This document shows positions 17,662 to 25,908 of a DNA stretch of 64,000 nt, piece after piece. Origin of the DNA: Rhodocista pekingensis (lineage in GTDB: Bacteria; Pseudomonadota; Alphaproteobacteria; Azospirillales; Azospirillaceae). Location of the stretch: positions 38,801-102,800 of the forward strand of contig NZ_JBHTCM010000003.1 in assembly GCF_042665545.1 (NCBI RefSeq), written 5' to 3'. Below the pieces are notes generated by a model, which was not told where the DNA came from, searched no databases, and saw only the letters and a list, made by a program, of their open reading frames with translations. Made by a program: the position numbers and the translations under genes. Within the stretch, counting starts at the first letter, position 1, and each line of letters begins with the position of its first letter.

Positions 17662-20109
17662 ATGACCGCACTGCCCAGCACCGCCCACTCCACCGCGCCG
17701 ACGGCCCTGCCGGCCGCCACCACGGCCCGGCTGGAGTTCCCCGTCACCGGCATGACCTGCGCCGCCTGCGCCGGCCGCATCGGCAAGGCGCTGTCGCGGC
17801 TGGAGGGCGTGGCGGAGGCCAGCGTCAATCTGGCGACGGAGCGCGCCACCATCGCCTTCGATCCGGCCCGCACCGCTGCGGCGGCCCTGCTGGATGCCGT
17901 GCGGCGGACCGGGTTCGACGCCCCGACGCAGACCCTGGACCTGGAGATCCGCGGCATGACCTGCGCCTCCTGCGTCACGCGGGTGGAGAAGGCACTCACG
18001 CGGGTGCCGGGCGTGCTCGCGGCCGATGTGTCCCTGGCGACGGAGACGGCGCGGGTCACCGTCCTGGGCACGGCCCCGGAGGCGTTGACGGCCGCCGTGG
18101 AGCGCGCCGGCTATCAGGCGGTTCCACGACAGGACGAGGCCGCGGCGGACGCGGATGCCGCGGCCGAGGCGCGGGCCCGGCGGGAGCGGCTGCGGGTGCT
18201 GGCCGCCGCGGCGCTGACCCTGCCGCTGGCCCTGCCCATGCTGTTCCAGGCCGCGGGGCTGCACGTCATGCTGCCGGGCTGGGCGCAGCTTGTCCTGGCG
18301 AGCGTCGTGCAGTTCTGGCTGGGCGCCCGTTTCTACGCCGCCGGCTGGCGGGCGCTGCGGGCCGGCAGCGGCAACATGGATCTGCTGGTGGCGCTGGGCA
18401 CCAGCGCCGCCTATGCGCTGAGCGTCTGGCAGATGGCCACCGCGGACCCGTCCATGGGAGCGGCGCCGCATCTCTACTTCGAGGCGTCGGCCGTCATCAT
18501 CACCCTGGTGCTGCTGGGCAAGTACCTGGAGGCACGGGCCAAGCGCCAGACCACCGCCGCCATCCGCGCGCTTTCGGCCCTGCGGCCGGAGACGGCGCGG
18601 GTCCTGCGCGACGGCCGGGAGGAGCTGGTGCCGGCCGCCGCGGTCCGCGTCGGCGACACGGTGCTGGTCCGCCCCGGCGAGCGCATTCCCGTGGACGGCA
18701 TCGTGCGCGAGGGCGCCAGCCATGCCGACGAATCCCTGCTGACGGGCGAGAGCCTGCCCGTGGCGAAGGAGCCGGGCGCACGGGTGGCGGGCGGCTCCGT
18801 CAATGGCGAGGGACGGCTGCTGGTGGAGACCACGGCCGTCGGGGCGGAGACGGTGCTGGCCCGCATCATCCGGCTGGTGGAGAACGCGCAGGCCGCGAAG
18901 GCGCCGATCCAGCGGCTGGTGGACCGGGTGGCCGCCGTCTTCGTGCCCGTCGTGCTGGGCATCGCCCTTGTCACCCTGGCCGGCTGGCTGCTGGCGGGGG
19001 CCCCGGTGGAGACGGCGGTGGTCGCCGCCGTTTCGGTGCTGGTGATCGCCTGCCCCTGCGCGCTGGGCCTCGCCACGCCGACCGCCATCATGGCGGGCAC
19101 CGGCGTGGCAGCGCAGGCCGGCATCCTGGTCAAGGATGCCGAGGCGCTGGAGCGCGCCCACGCCGTGGACACGGTGGTGTTCGACAAGACCGGCACCCTG
19201 ACGGAGGGCCGCCCGGCGGTCGTGGCGCTGGTGCCGACCGGGATCGCGGAAGCCGACCTGCTCACCCTTGCCGCGGCGGTCCAGTCCGGCAGCGAGCATC
19301 CCCTGGCCGAGGCGGTGCGGACGGCCGCCGCGGCGCGGCATCTGGCGGTGCCGCCGGCCGCCGACCTGCGCGCCCTGCCCGGCCGCGGCGTGGCCGCCAC
19401 CGTCGCCGGCCGCGACCTCCGCCTGGGCAGCGCCCGGCTGATGCAGGAGCTGGGGATCGACCTTGCCCCGCTGGCCGACGCGGCGGCCCGGCAGCAGGCG
19501 GAGGGCCGCACCGTCTCCTTCCTGGCGGACACCGCCGGTCCCGTCCTGCTGGGGCTGCTGGCCTTCGGCGACGCGCCGAAGCCGAGCGCGGCGCGGGCGG
19601 TCGAGCGGCTGCACGCGGCGGGGCTGCGCACCGTGCTGCTGACCGGCGACAACCGCGGCAGCGCCGAGGCCACGGCCCGCCGCCTGGGCATCCCCACGGT
19701 GCTGGCGGAGGTCCTGCCGGAGGACAAGGCGGCCGCGGTAGCCGCCCTGAAGGCGGAGGGCCGCACCGTCGCCATGGTCGGCGACGGCGTCAACGACGCC
19801 CCCGCCCTGGCCGCGGCCGATGTCGGTCTGGCCATGGGCGGCGGCACCGACGTCGCCATGCAGGCGGCGGGCATCACCCTGATGCGGGGCGACCCCGCCC
19901 TGGTGGCGGATGCGCTGGCCGTCTCCCGCCGCACCTACGCCAAGATCCGGCAGAACCTGTTCTGGGCCTTCGCCTACAACGTGCTGGGCATTCCGCTGGC
20001 GGCGCTGGGCCTGCTGAGCCCGGTGCTGGCAGGAGCGGCGATGGCCTTCTCCAGTGTCAGCGTGGTGACGAACGCGCTGCTGCTGCGGCGCTGGCGGCCG
20101 GGCGCCTGA
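17662..20109 (+). CDS. copA: Cu(I)-exporting P1B-type ATPase
   Basis: 815 residues. Two N-terminal heavy-metal-associated domains carry GMTCAAC (30-36) and GMTCASC (98-104). Eight membrane segments surround the CPC metal site (464-466), with the phosphorylated DKTGT at 508-512, the TGES-type motif (LLTGES) and the hinge GDGVNDAPAL. CPC and the two CxxC domains point to Cu(I) or Ag(I) export to the periplasm. The ATG at 17662 has a GGAGGA ribosome site. Preceded by a CueR-type operator; no cueR gene is in view. Confidence 0.95.
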   Translation: MTALPSTAHSTAPTALPAATTARLEFPVTGMTCAACAGRIGKALSRLEGVAEASVNLATERATIAFDPARTAAAALLDAVRRTGFDAPTQTLDLEIRGMTCASCVTRVEKALTRVPGVLAADVSLATETARVTVLGTAPEALTAAVERAGYQAVPRQDEAAADADAAAEARARRERLRVLAAAALTLPLALPMLFQAAGLHVMLPGWAQLVLASVVQFWLGARFYAAGWRALRAGSGNMDLLVALGTSAAYALSVWQMATADPSMGAAPHLYFEASAVIITLVLLGKYLEARAKRQTTAAIRALSALRPETARVLRDGREELVPAAAVRVGDTVLVRPGERIPVDGIVREGASHADESLLTGESLPVAKEPGARVAGGSVNGEGRLLVETTAVGAETVLARIIRLVENAQAAKAPIQRLVDRVAAVFVPVVLGIALVTLAGWLLAGAPVETAVVAAVSVLVIACPCALGLATPTAIMAGTGVAAQAGILVKDAEALERAHAVDTVVFDKTGTLTEGRPAVVALVPTGIAEADLLTLAAAVQSGSEHPLAEAVRTAAAARHLAVPPAADLRALPGRGVAATVAGRDLRLGSARLMQELGIDLAPLADAAARQQAEGRTVSFLADTAGPVLLGLLAFGDAPKPSAARAVERLHAAGLRTVLLTGDNRGSAEATARRLGIPTVLAEVLPEDKAAAVAALKAEGRTVAMVGDGVNDAPALAAADVGLAMGGGTDVAMQAAGITLMRGDPALVADALAVSRRTYAKIRQNLFWAFAYNVLGIPLAALGLLSPVLAGAAMAFSSVSVVTNALLLRRWRPGA

Positions 20110-20706
20110 CCCCGGCGTCGGGTCTACGGGCGATTCGCCGTCGGCGGCCCCCTGCGACGCCCTCCGGCGGTCGGAATCGGGTCGGCACCGGGCGGGTCCC
20201 GGGTAGGCTCCCCGGTCACGCGCGCCACCCCGGACCCGCAGCGGCCGGGCGCGCGGCGACCGCTCCCCCGCCCCTCCGGGTACCATTCGATCGGGCAGGC
20301 GTCCGATCGGGCAACGAACGGTCCGCCAATGCGGCCGCCCGGTCCGAAAGCAACATGCCGCATCGCAGCAAGGAGAGAGGAGCGCCGCCGGATGGATCGG
20401 CAGGCGCGCCGGCCACGCCCGCAATGACCGCCCTTGAGCCCTAAGAAGAAAGGACTTTCCAGGACAGCCCCCCGATCGTGAAATTCTCGGCACAGCATCC
20501 CGGGGACAGCGTCGCCGGGGCCCCGTTACCGCACCCGCGAACTGTAGCGTGCCGGCAACAACCCCCGACAATCGAATGGGCTGCGCACGACTGAGTCGAA
20601 ATTGGATCAAAGTTTCACAAAGCTGTAACACCATTCGGGAATACGGGCAGCGGAATTCGGAAGCCTCATGGCCACCCGGACCCGAATCACATTTGGGGGC
20701 TACGTA
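20110..20706. other. Gene-free interval between copA and the TonB-dependent receptor
   Basis: About 600 bp. I see no credible coding frame. Open frames in it have the composition of random GC-rich sequence and lack ribosome sites. The right end (20595-20640) turns AT-rich and carries a Pho-box-like direct repeat, suggesting the promoter of the downstream receptor. No RNA gene or riboswitch core was recognised. Confidence 0.5.
20612..20629 (+). promoter_or_regulatory. Putative Pho box upstream of TonB-dependent receptor
   Basis: Two heptamers, GTTTCAC and CTGTAAC, are separated by AAAG, giving the 11-bp direct-repeat geometry of PhoB sites (CTGTCAC-N4-CTGTCAC). They match 5/7 and 6/7. It stands in an AT-rich island about 80 bp before the start codon, where a -35-replacing activator site would lie. 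Inference from one site. Confidence 0.45.
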
Positions 20707-23700
20707 ATGACCATGCAGACCAAGCGGGCTGCCGCAGCCTTGCGGCGGCATCTGAACGTGTTGAAGCTGGGCACCGGCGCCATGGCGCTGGCAGTCGCCT
20801 CGGCCTGGGTCGTCCCGGCGGTCGCGCAGGAGACCACCTCCTCGATCCGCGGCCAGATCTTCACCGCTGAGGGTGAGCCCGCGGCCGGCGTGAACGTCGA
20901 GATCATCCACACCCCGTCGGGCACCCGGTCCTCGGCCGCGGTGAACTCCCAGGGCACCTTCCTGGCGACGGGCCTGCGTATCGGCGGCCCCTACACCATC
21001 CGCTTCTCCGGGAGCGGCATCCAGACCCAGCAGGTCGAGAACGTCTTCATCACCCTGGGCGAGCCGTTCTCCCTGGACCTCGTGCTCCAGAGCGGCCAGC
21101 AGCAGTCGGTCGAGGAGATCATCGTCACCGGCCAGCGCACCACGGCCCTGGTGATCGGCTCCGGGACCCAGTTCGATCGCCGCGCGATCGAAGACACCCC
21201 GACCGCGACGCGCGACCTCAAGGACGTCATCAAGCGCGACCCGAAGGTCAGCCTGGACCCGACCAACGGCAACGCGATCACCATCGCCGGCGCCAACAAC
21301 CGCTTCAACAGCCTGACCGTCGACGGCGTGAAGCAGAACGACGATTTCGGCCTGAACGCGAACGGTTACCCGACCCAGCGCGTGCCGATCTCGCTGGACG
21401 CGATCGACCAGCTCTCCGTCCTGACGGCGCCCTATGACGTCGAGTACTCGGGCTTCACCGGCGGCACGGTCAACATCGTCACCAAGTCCGGCACGAATGA
21501 GTTCGCCGGCTCGCTGTACTACTACTACTCCGACGACAACCTGTCGGGCGATCGGAGCAAGGACAACAAGAACATCATCTCGCCGTACAAGGACAAGACC
21601 TACGGCGGCTCGATCGGCGGTCCGCTGATCGAGGACAAGCTGTTCTTCTTCGTGAACTACGAGAAGTACAGCGGCGACAGCTCGATCTCCTACGGCCCCG
21701 AGGGGTCGGGCGCCGGCCAGACCGTGCGCGGCATCACCCAGGCCGAGTACGAGCAGGTCGCCGAGATCGCCCGCCGCGTCTATGGCTACGACGCCATGGG
21801 CCTGGGCGAGCCGCAGCCGGAGTCCGACGAGAAGATCCTGGCCAAGGTGGACTGGAACCTCACGGACGATCACCGCATCTCCGCCGCCTACCAGCGCGAC
21901 GAGGGCAACAACTACGTCACCTCGTCCAACAACACCCGTCTGGGCTACGATTCGTACAGCTACGACCGTTCCCAGAAGATGGAGAGCTACTCCCTCCAGG
22001 TCTTCTCGGACTGGACGACCGATTTCTCGACCGAAGCCAAGGTCGGCTACAAGAAGGTCGACAGCCTGCGGCCGACCACCTCGCCGCTGAACTTCTCCTC
22101 CATCATCATCCGCGATCCGGGTGGCAGCCAGTTCGTTCTCGGCACCGAGCCGAGCAGCCAGTCCAACGTCCTCGAAACCGAGACGCTGTCCTACAAGCTG
22201 AAGGGCACCTACCTGCTGGGCGACCACAAGGTCGAGGCCGGCTGGGAGCGTGACGACTACGATTACTACAATCTGTTCGTGCAGCGCAGCCTCGGCGAGT
22301 TCGAGTTCAACACGATCGCCGATTTCGAGGCCCGCCGCGCCTCCCGCTTCCGCTACAACAGCGCCGCCGGGACGAACAACCCGCTCGATGCCGCCGCCGA
22401 CTGGGGCTACAAGGTCGACAGCCTGTTCGTGCAGGACGAGTGGAACATCACCCCGGACTTCACGCTGACGGCAGGCCTGCGTTACGAGTACTACAGCTCC
22501 GACGACAAGCCGCGCCTGAACACGAACTTCGTCAGCCGCTACGGCTTCGGCAACGACGAGAACCTGGACGGCCGCGACCTCTGGCTGCCGCGCGCCGGCT
22601 TCAACTGGAAGGTCCAGGACAGCACCACCCTGCGCGGCGGCGTCGGCCTGTTCAGCGCCCTCGGCCCGACCGTCTGGATGTCGAACAACTACAGCAACGA
22701 CGGCATCACCCAGGTCGGTGTCGACCTCCGCCGCGCCAGCTCGACGCCGGCCAACTCCATCCTGAACAACGTCGATCCGAACTCCTCGGCGGTCGTGCCC
22801 GCGGCCGGCCGGCTCCTGGCCTCCGGTAGCGACAGCTTCGTCAACGCGCTGGACCCGGACTTCAAGATCCCGTCCACTTGGCGCGCCAGCTTCGCGATCG
22901 ACCAGGTGTTCGACCTCGGCCCGCTCGGCAGCGACTACGTCGTCACCGCCGAGGCGATCTACTCCCGCGTCAAGGAGGCGGTCAGCTACACCGACCTGCG
23001 TCTGATCAAGGTCGGCACCGCGCCGGACGGCCGCCCGATCTACCAGTCGCGCGCCGACGGCCGTCCGTCGATCGGCACCAACAGCGACCTGCTGGTCACG
23101 AACACCGACGAGGGGGATGGCGTCGTCCTGACCCTGGGTCTCGCCAAGACCTGGGAGACGGATTACGGCGACTTCGACCTGGGGGCGGGCTACGCCTACC
23201 AGAACATCGACGAAGTGCACGCGCTGACCAGCTCGGTCGCCTCGTCGAACTATGAGAACCTGGCCGTCAGCGATCCGAACGATCCGGGGGCCGGCACCAG
23301 CGACTACGAGGTGAAGCACCGCTTCACCACGAGCGTGAGCTGGTCGAAGGCCTTCTTCGGCGACTTCGAGACGACTCTGAGCCTGTTCCACGAGAGCCGC
23401 GAGGGCCGGCCCTACAGCTATGCCTTCCGCTGCGGTTCCTCGGGCGGCAACGCCAACCCGTTCGGCGATCCGGCCTGCACCAACAACAACCGGTCCCGCC
23501 AGCTCTTCTACGTGCCGTCGGGCGCGAACGACCCGCTGGTCACCTACGCCCCCGGCTTCAGCTACGATCAGCTCCTGCCGTACCTGGAAGAGAACGGCCT
23601 GACCAAGTACGCCGGCCGTGTCGCCCCGCGGAACGGCTTCACCAGCCCGTGGGTGCATACCTTCGACCTGCACATCGCCCAGGAGATCCCGGGCCTGCTG

Positions 23701-23946
23701 GAAGGTCACCGCGGCGTCTTCACCTTCGACATCCGCAACCTCGGCAACATGCTGAACAAGGACTGGGGCCGACTGGAGCAGGTCTCCTTCTCCGCCGGCC
23801 GCACGGTCGACGTGCTGGAGGCCCGGATCGTGGACGGCAAGTACGTCTACGCCCCCGGCTCCGCCGGCCTGAAGGACCCGAACTCCCAGGTCAGCGCACG
23901 CTCCTCGGTGTGGAGCGTCCTGGTCGGTGTCCGCTACGAGTTCTAA
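20707..23946 (+). CDS. TonB-dependent receptor, Oar-like with N-terminal carboxypeptidase-regulatory domain
   Basis: 1079 residues. After a signal peptide (cleavage near VPAVAQET) comes a CarboxypepD-reg-like beta domain (IRGQIFTAEGEPAAGVNVEI in essence). Then a TonB-box-like segment EEIIVTGQR, a plug domain with ITIAGANNRFNSLTVDGVKQ and GGTVNIVTKSGTNEFAG, and a long beta-barrel rich in aromatic alternating strands ending in VRYEF, the C-terminal Phe of outer-membrane barrels. The substrate is unknown; Oar-type receptors import or secrete large ligands. The ATG at 20707 follows GGGGG at a good distance. Third codon positions look selected for high expression. A perfect terminator follows. Confidence 0.9.
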   Translation: MTMQTKRAAAALRRHLNVLKLGTGAMALAVASAWVVPAVAQETTSSIRGQIFTAEGEPAAGVNVEIIHTPSGTRSSAAVNSQGTFLATGLRIGGPYTIRFSGSGIQTQQVENVFITLGEPFSLDLVLQSGQQQSVEEIIVTGQRTTALVIGSGTQFDRRAIEDTPTATRDLKDVIKRDPKVSLDPTNGNAITIAGANNRFNSLTVDGVKQNDDFGLNANGYPTQRVPISLDAIDQLSVLTAPYDVEYSGFTGGTVNIVTKSGTNEFAGSLYYYYSDDNLSGDRSKDNKNIISPYKDKTYGGSIGGPLIEDKLFFFVNYEKYSGDSSISYGPEGSGAGQTVRGITQAEYEQVAEIARRVYGYDAMGLGEPQPESDEKILAKVDWNLTDDHRISAAYQRDEGNNYVTSSNNTRLGYDSYSYDRSQKMESYSLQVFSDWTTDFSTEAKVGYKKVDSLRPTTSPLNFSSIIIRDPGGSQFVLGTEPSSQSNVLETETLSYKLKGTYLLGDHKVEAGWERDDYDYYNLFVQRSLGEFEFNTIADFEARRASRFRYNSAAGTNNPLDAAADWGYKVDSLFVQDEWNITPDFTLTAGLRYEYYSSDDKPRLNTNFVSRYGFGNDENLDGRDLWLPRAGFNWKVQDSTTLRGGVGLFSALGPTVWMSNNYSNDGITQVGVDLRRASSTPANSILNNVDPNSSAVVPAAGRLLASGSDSFVNALDPDFKIPSTWRASFAIDQVFDLGPLGSDYVVTAEAIYSRVKEAVSYTDLRLIKVGTAPDGRPIYQSRADGRPSIGTNSDLLVTNTDEGDGVVLTLGLAKTWETDYGDFDLGAGYAYQNIDEVHALTSSVASSNYENLAVSDPNDPGAGTSDYEVKHRFTTSVSWSKAFFGDFETTLSLFHESREGRPYSYAFRCGSSGGNANPFGDPACTNNNRSRQLFYVPSGANDPLVTYAPGFSYDQLLPYLEENGLTKYAGRVAPRNGFTSPWVHTFDLHIAQEIPGLLEGHRGVFTFDIRNLGNMLNKDWGRLEQVSFSAGRTVDVLEARIVDGKYVYAPGSAGLKDPNSQVSARSSVWSVLVGVRYEF

Positions 23947-23972
23947 GCACCGACAACAGTACCCAGCCTCTG

Positions 23973-24000
23973 GGGGCGGCCTTCGGGCCGCCCCTTTTCT
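23973..24000 (+). terminator. Intrinsic terminator after the TonB-dependent receptor
   Basis: A perfect 9-bp GC stem (GGGGCGGCC/GGCCGCCCC) closed by a TTCG tetraloop and followed by TTTTCT. It lies about 27 bp after the stop codon. Confidence 0.9.
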
Positions 24001-24049
24001 ATTGGCGGTTCCCGCGACGACGGTGGCAGCGACCCGGCGGGGTCGCCGC

Positions 24050-24721
24050 TCAGTCCGTGCCGCGAAGGACGGTCAGGGGAATGCGGTGGCGGGCGCAGAA
24101 GACGCGCAGGGTCGGCACCAGTTCGCCCTCCACCGTGCCGCGGTAGAGGCCCCCGCCCTCATGCGCAAGGCCGAACTCCCGCAGTTCCGGGTGATGGCGC
24201 AGCACCGGCCCCGCCTCCACCCGCAGATCGGCGACCGGTCCCAGGCTCCGGCGCCAGTGCAGCCATTGCAGATAGCGCCGGTAGGACGGCCTTACCGATC
24301 CCAGCGCCCGCAGCGGGCCTTGCGTCGCCTCATAGGCGCGCACGATGTCGCCCGGCAGCAGTTCGGCCGTGAGCCAGTCGCGCGGGGCGAAGCTGGCGGC
24401 CGTGGCCGCCTCGATCACCTTCAGCCGGGCGCCCGTGGCGATCCGGCGCCGGCCGGTGCCGGGTCCGCGCTCGGCCCCCGCCTTCCAGCCGCCCGGCGCG
24501 CGCCCGGCCTTGCCCTGACGCTCCTTGTCGGCCTGCTGGCGGGAATGAAGGGCGTAGCCGCGCGCCCAGCGGCGGACGAGCGCCCGGTGTTCGTGGCCGC
24601 AGGGCTCGCCCAGGCGGCCCTCATGCTCGGCCGCGGTCAGCCGGGCGCGCAGGCCAGGAAACTTCCAGGCCGGAACATGGGAGGCGAAGGCGTCGCCCGC
24701 GCCGGAGGCGGCCGCGCTCAT
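24050..24721 (-). CDS. Uncharacterised protein, coupled to the upstream gene
   Basis: 223 residues; no family recognised. The N-terminal half is Arg/Ala/Gly-rich and carries HVPAWKFPGLRARL, an EPCGHEH segment with one Cys and two His, and a basic low-complexity stretch. The C-terminal half looks globular, with WLTAELLPGDIVRAYEATQG, QWLHWRRSLGPVADL and a final beta-rich part. Start codon and upstream stop overlap (ATGA at 24718), so it is coupled to the secreted-protein gene before it. No signal peptide is seen. The reading frame is kept open in a composition typical of coding sequence here, and convergent spacing to the receptor terminator supports it. Confidence 0.6.
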   Translation of the reverse strand: MSAAASGAGDAFASHVPAWKFPGLRARLTAAEHEGRLGEPCGHEHRALVRRWARGYALHSRQQADKERQGKAGRAPGGWKAGAERGPGTGRRRIATGARLKVIEAATAASFAPRDWLTAELLPGDIVRAYEATQGPLRALGSVRPSYRRYLQWLHWRRSLGPVADLRVEAGPVLRHHPELREFGLAHEGGGLYRGTVEGELVPTLRVFCARHRIPLTVLRGTD

Positions 24722-25221
24722 GGCGTCCCCCCGGCCCGGTCGAGGCCCGTCCGCTCCGCCGTCCGGGACAGCAGCAGACAGGGCAGCCCCGCCGCGACCG
24801 CAACATCCACCCAAGGGGCGAGGCGCAGGGCCGCCATCCTCTCCCCCGACCAGACCGGGATGGCAAGGCGGTCGCCGGCCGGCATCCGGTCGGCAAGGCG
24901 CAAGAGCGGGCGCCGCTCCCGCGACAGCAGCCGCACCTCCAGCCGGCCACCCGTCCGGCGCAGGTCCAGCGCGAAGCCGGCAAGGGCGGTGATGGCCCGA
25001 CCGTCCAGCGGCACCCGGGCCGTGGCGCCCTCGGCCAGTTCGATCCGACGGGTCGTGTGCGCGTTCTCCACGTCCAGCACCAGCAGGTCCAGGCGGATCA
25101 GATCATCCTCCAGCTCCGCCCGCACCGGCAGCGGCACGATGATGAGCACCAGGGCCAGCAGCGCCGCGGCGCCGACCGGCCACCGCCCCGCCCTCCGTCC
25201 GCTGCGCCGGTTCCCGTCCAT
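24718..25221 (-). CDS. Uncharacterised exported or membrane-anchored protein
   Basis: 167 residues. A basic start (MDGNRRSGRRAGRW) precedes one hydrophobic segment (about 18-36) ending PLPVRAELEDD, so it is a signal peptide or single anchor. The rest looks beta-rich with no cysteine-based motif: IELAEGATARVPLDGRAITA and LRRTGGRLEVRLLSRERRPLLRL are the most ordered-looking stretches. Family unknown. I took the ATG at 25221; an upstream in-frame start would add 26 residues. It forms a two-gene unit with the gene that overlaps its stop codon. Confidence 0.58.
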   Translation of the reverse strand: MDGNRRSGRRAGRWPVGAAALLALVLIIVPLPVRAELEDDLIRLDLLVLDVENAHTTRRIELAEGATARVPLDGRAITALAGFALDLRRTGGRLEVRLLSRERRPLLRLADRMPAGDRLAIPVWSGERMAALRLAPWVDVAVAAGLPCLLLSRTAERTGLDRAGGTP

Positions 25222-25337
25222 GGGCGCATGCTTAGCACGGATGCCGCGGCGCGGCATCTCCCGGCCACTCCGGGCCGTTGGGCTGGCGGGCGGCGGCATC
25301 CTGCGCTAGGAGGGGGCGGTCAGTTCCGGGAGAGATC

Positions 25338-25817
25338 ATGTCAGCCTGCCCCTGCGGCTCCGGCCGCCCCATCGATGCCTGCTGCGGCCCCCACCTGTCG
25401 GGCGCCACCCTGCCCCCGACCGCGGAGGCGCTGATGCGCTCCCGCTACGCGGCCTATGCCACCGGGGCCGTGGACTATCTGGAGCAGACCCTGCTGCCGG
25501 AGACGCGCGGCGACTTCGACCGCGAACAGACCGTCAACTGGTCCAGCACCAGCGAGTGGACGGGGCTGGAGGTGCGCGCCACCGAGAAGGGCGGTGCCGC
25601 GGACGAGGAGGGCTGGGTCGAGTTCGTCGCCCGCTTCCGGACCGGCGGCAAGGACTATGTCCACCATGAGACCAGCCGGTTCGTGCGCCGGGACGGGCGC
25701 TGGTTCTACGCCGACGGCATCATCGGCACGAAGCCGCGCTCGGCCGCCAAGGTCGGGCGCAACGACCCCTGCCCCTGCGGCAGCGGCCGCAAGTACAAGA
25801 AGTGCTGCGGCGCCTGA
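25338..25817 (+). CDS. YchJ-like SEC-C motif protein
   Basis: 159 residues with a zinc-binding SEC-C motif at each end: CPCGSGRPIDACC at the N-terminus and CPCGSGRKYKKCC at the C-terminus. Between them is the NTF2-like YchJ domain (LMRSRYAAYATGAVDYLEQT). The molecular role of YchJ/UPF0225 proteins is not established. The ATG at 25338 follows a GGGAGAG ribosome site. Confidence 0.9.
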   Translation: MSACPCGSGRPIDACCGPHLSGATLPPTAEALMRSRYAAYATGAVDYLEQTLLPETRGDFDREQTVNWSSTSEWTGLEVRATEKGGAADEEGWVEFVARFRTGGKDYVHHETSRFVRRDGRWFYADGIIGTKPRSAAKVGRNDPCPCGSGRKYKKCCGA

Positions 25818-25850
25818 ACGCCGCTTGATCCAACGGCGATTCACGGCGAA

Positions 25851-25879
25851 ACGCCCCCGCGGGGAGACCGCGGGGGCGT
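25851..25879. terminator. Strong hairpin between convergent genes
   Basis: A perfect 12-bp stem (ACGCCCCCGCGG/CCGCGGGGGCGT) with a 5-nt loop lies between the YchJ-like gene and the convergent reductase gene. There is no good T run on either side, so it may act bidirectionally with or without Rho. Confidence 0.6.
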
Positions 25880-25908
25880 AAGTCCGGACAGGCGGTCCAG
25901 GATCGTCC

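Noticed and set aside
20124..20498. A 124-codon minus-strand frame in the copA-receptor gap
   Set aside because: No ribosome site, Arg/Pro/Gly-rich random composition and no recognisable domain.
17440..23709. A 2089-codon open frame on the minus strand across copA and the TonB-dependent receptor
   Set aside because: It is antisense to two well-supported genes, has Gly/Arg/Ala-rich composition without domains, and arises because high GC at third positions removes stop codons from the opposite strand.
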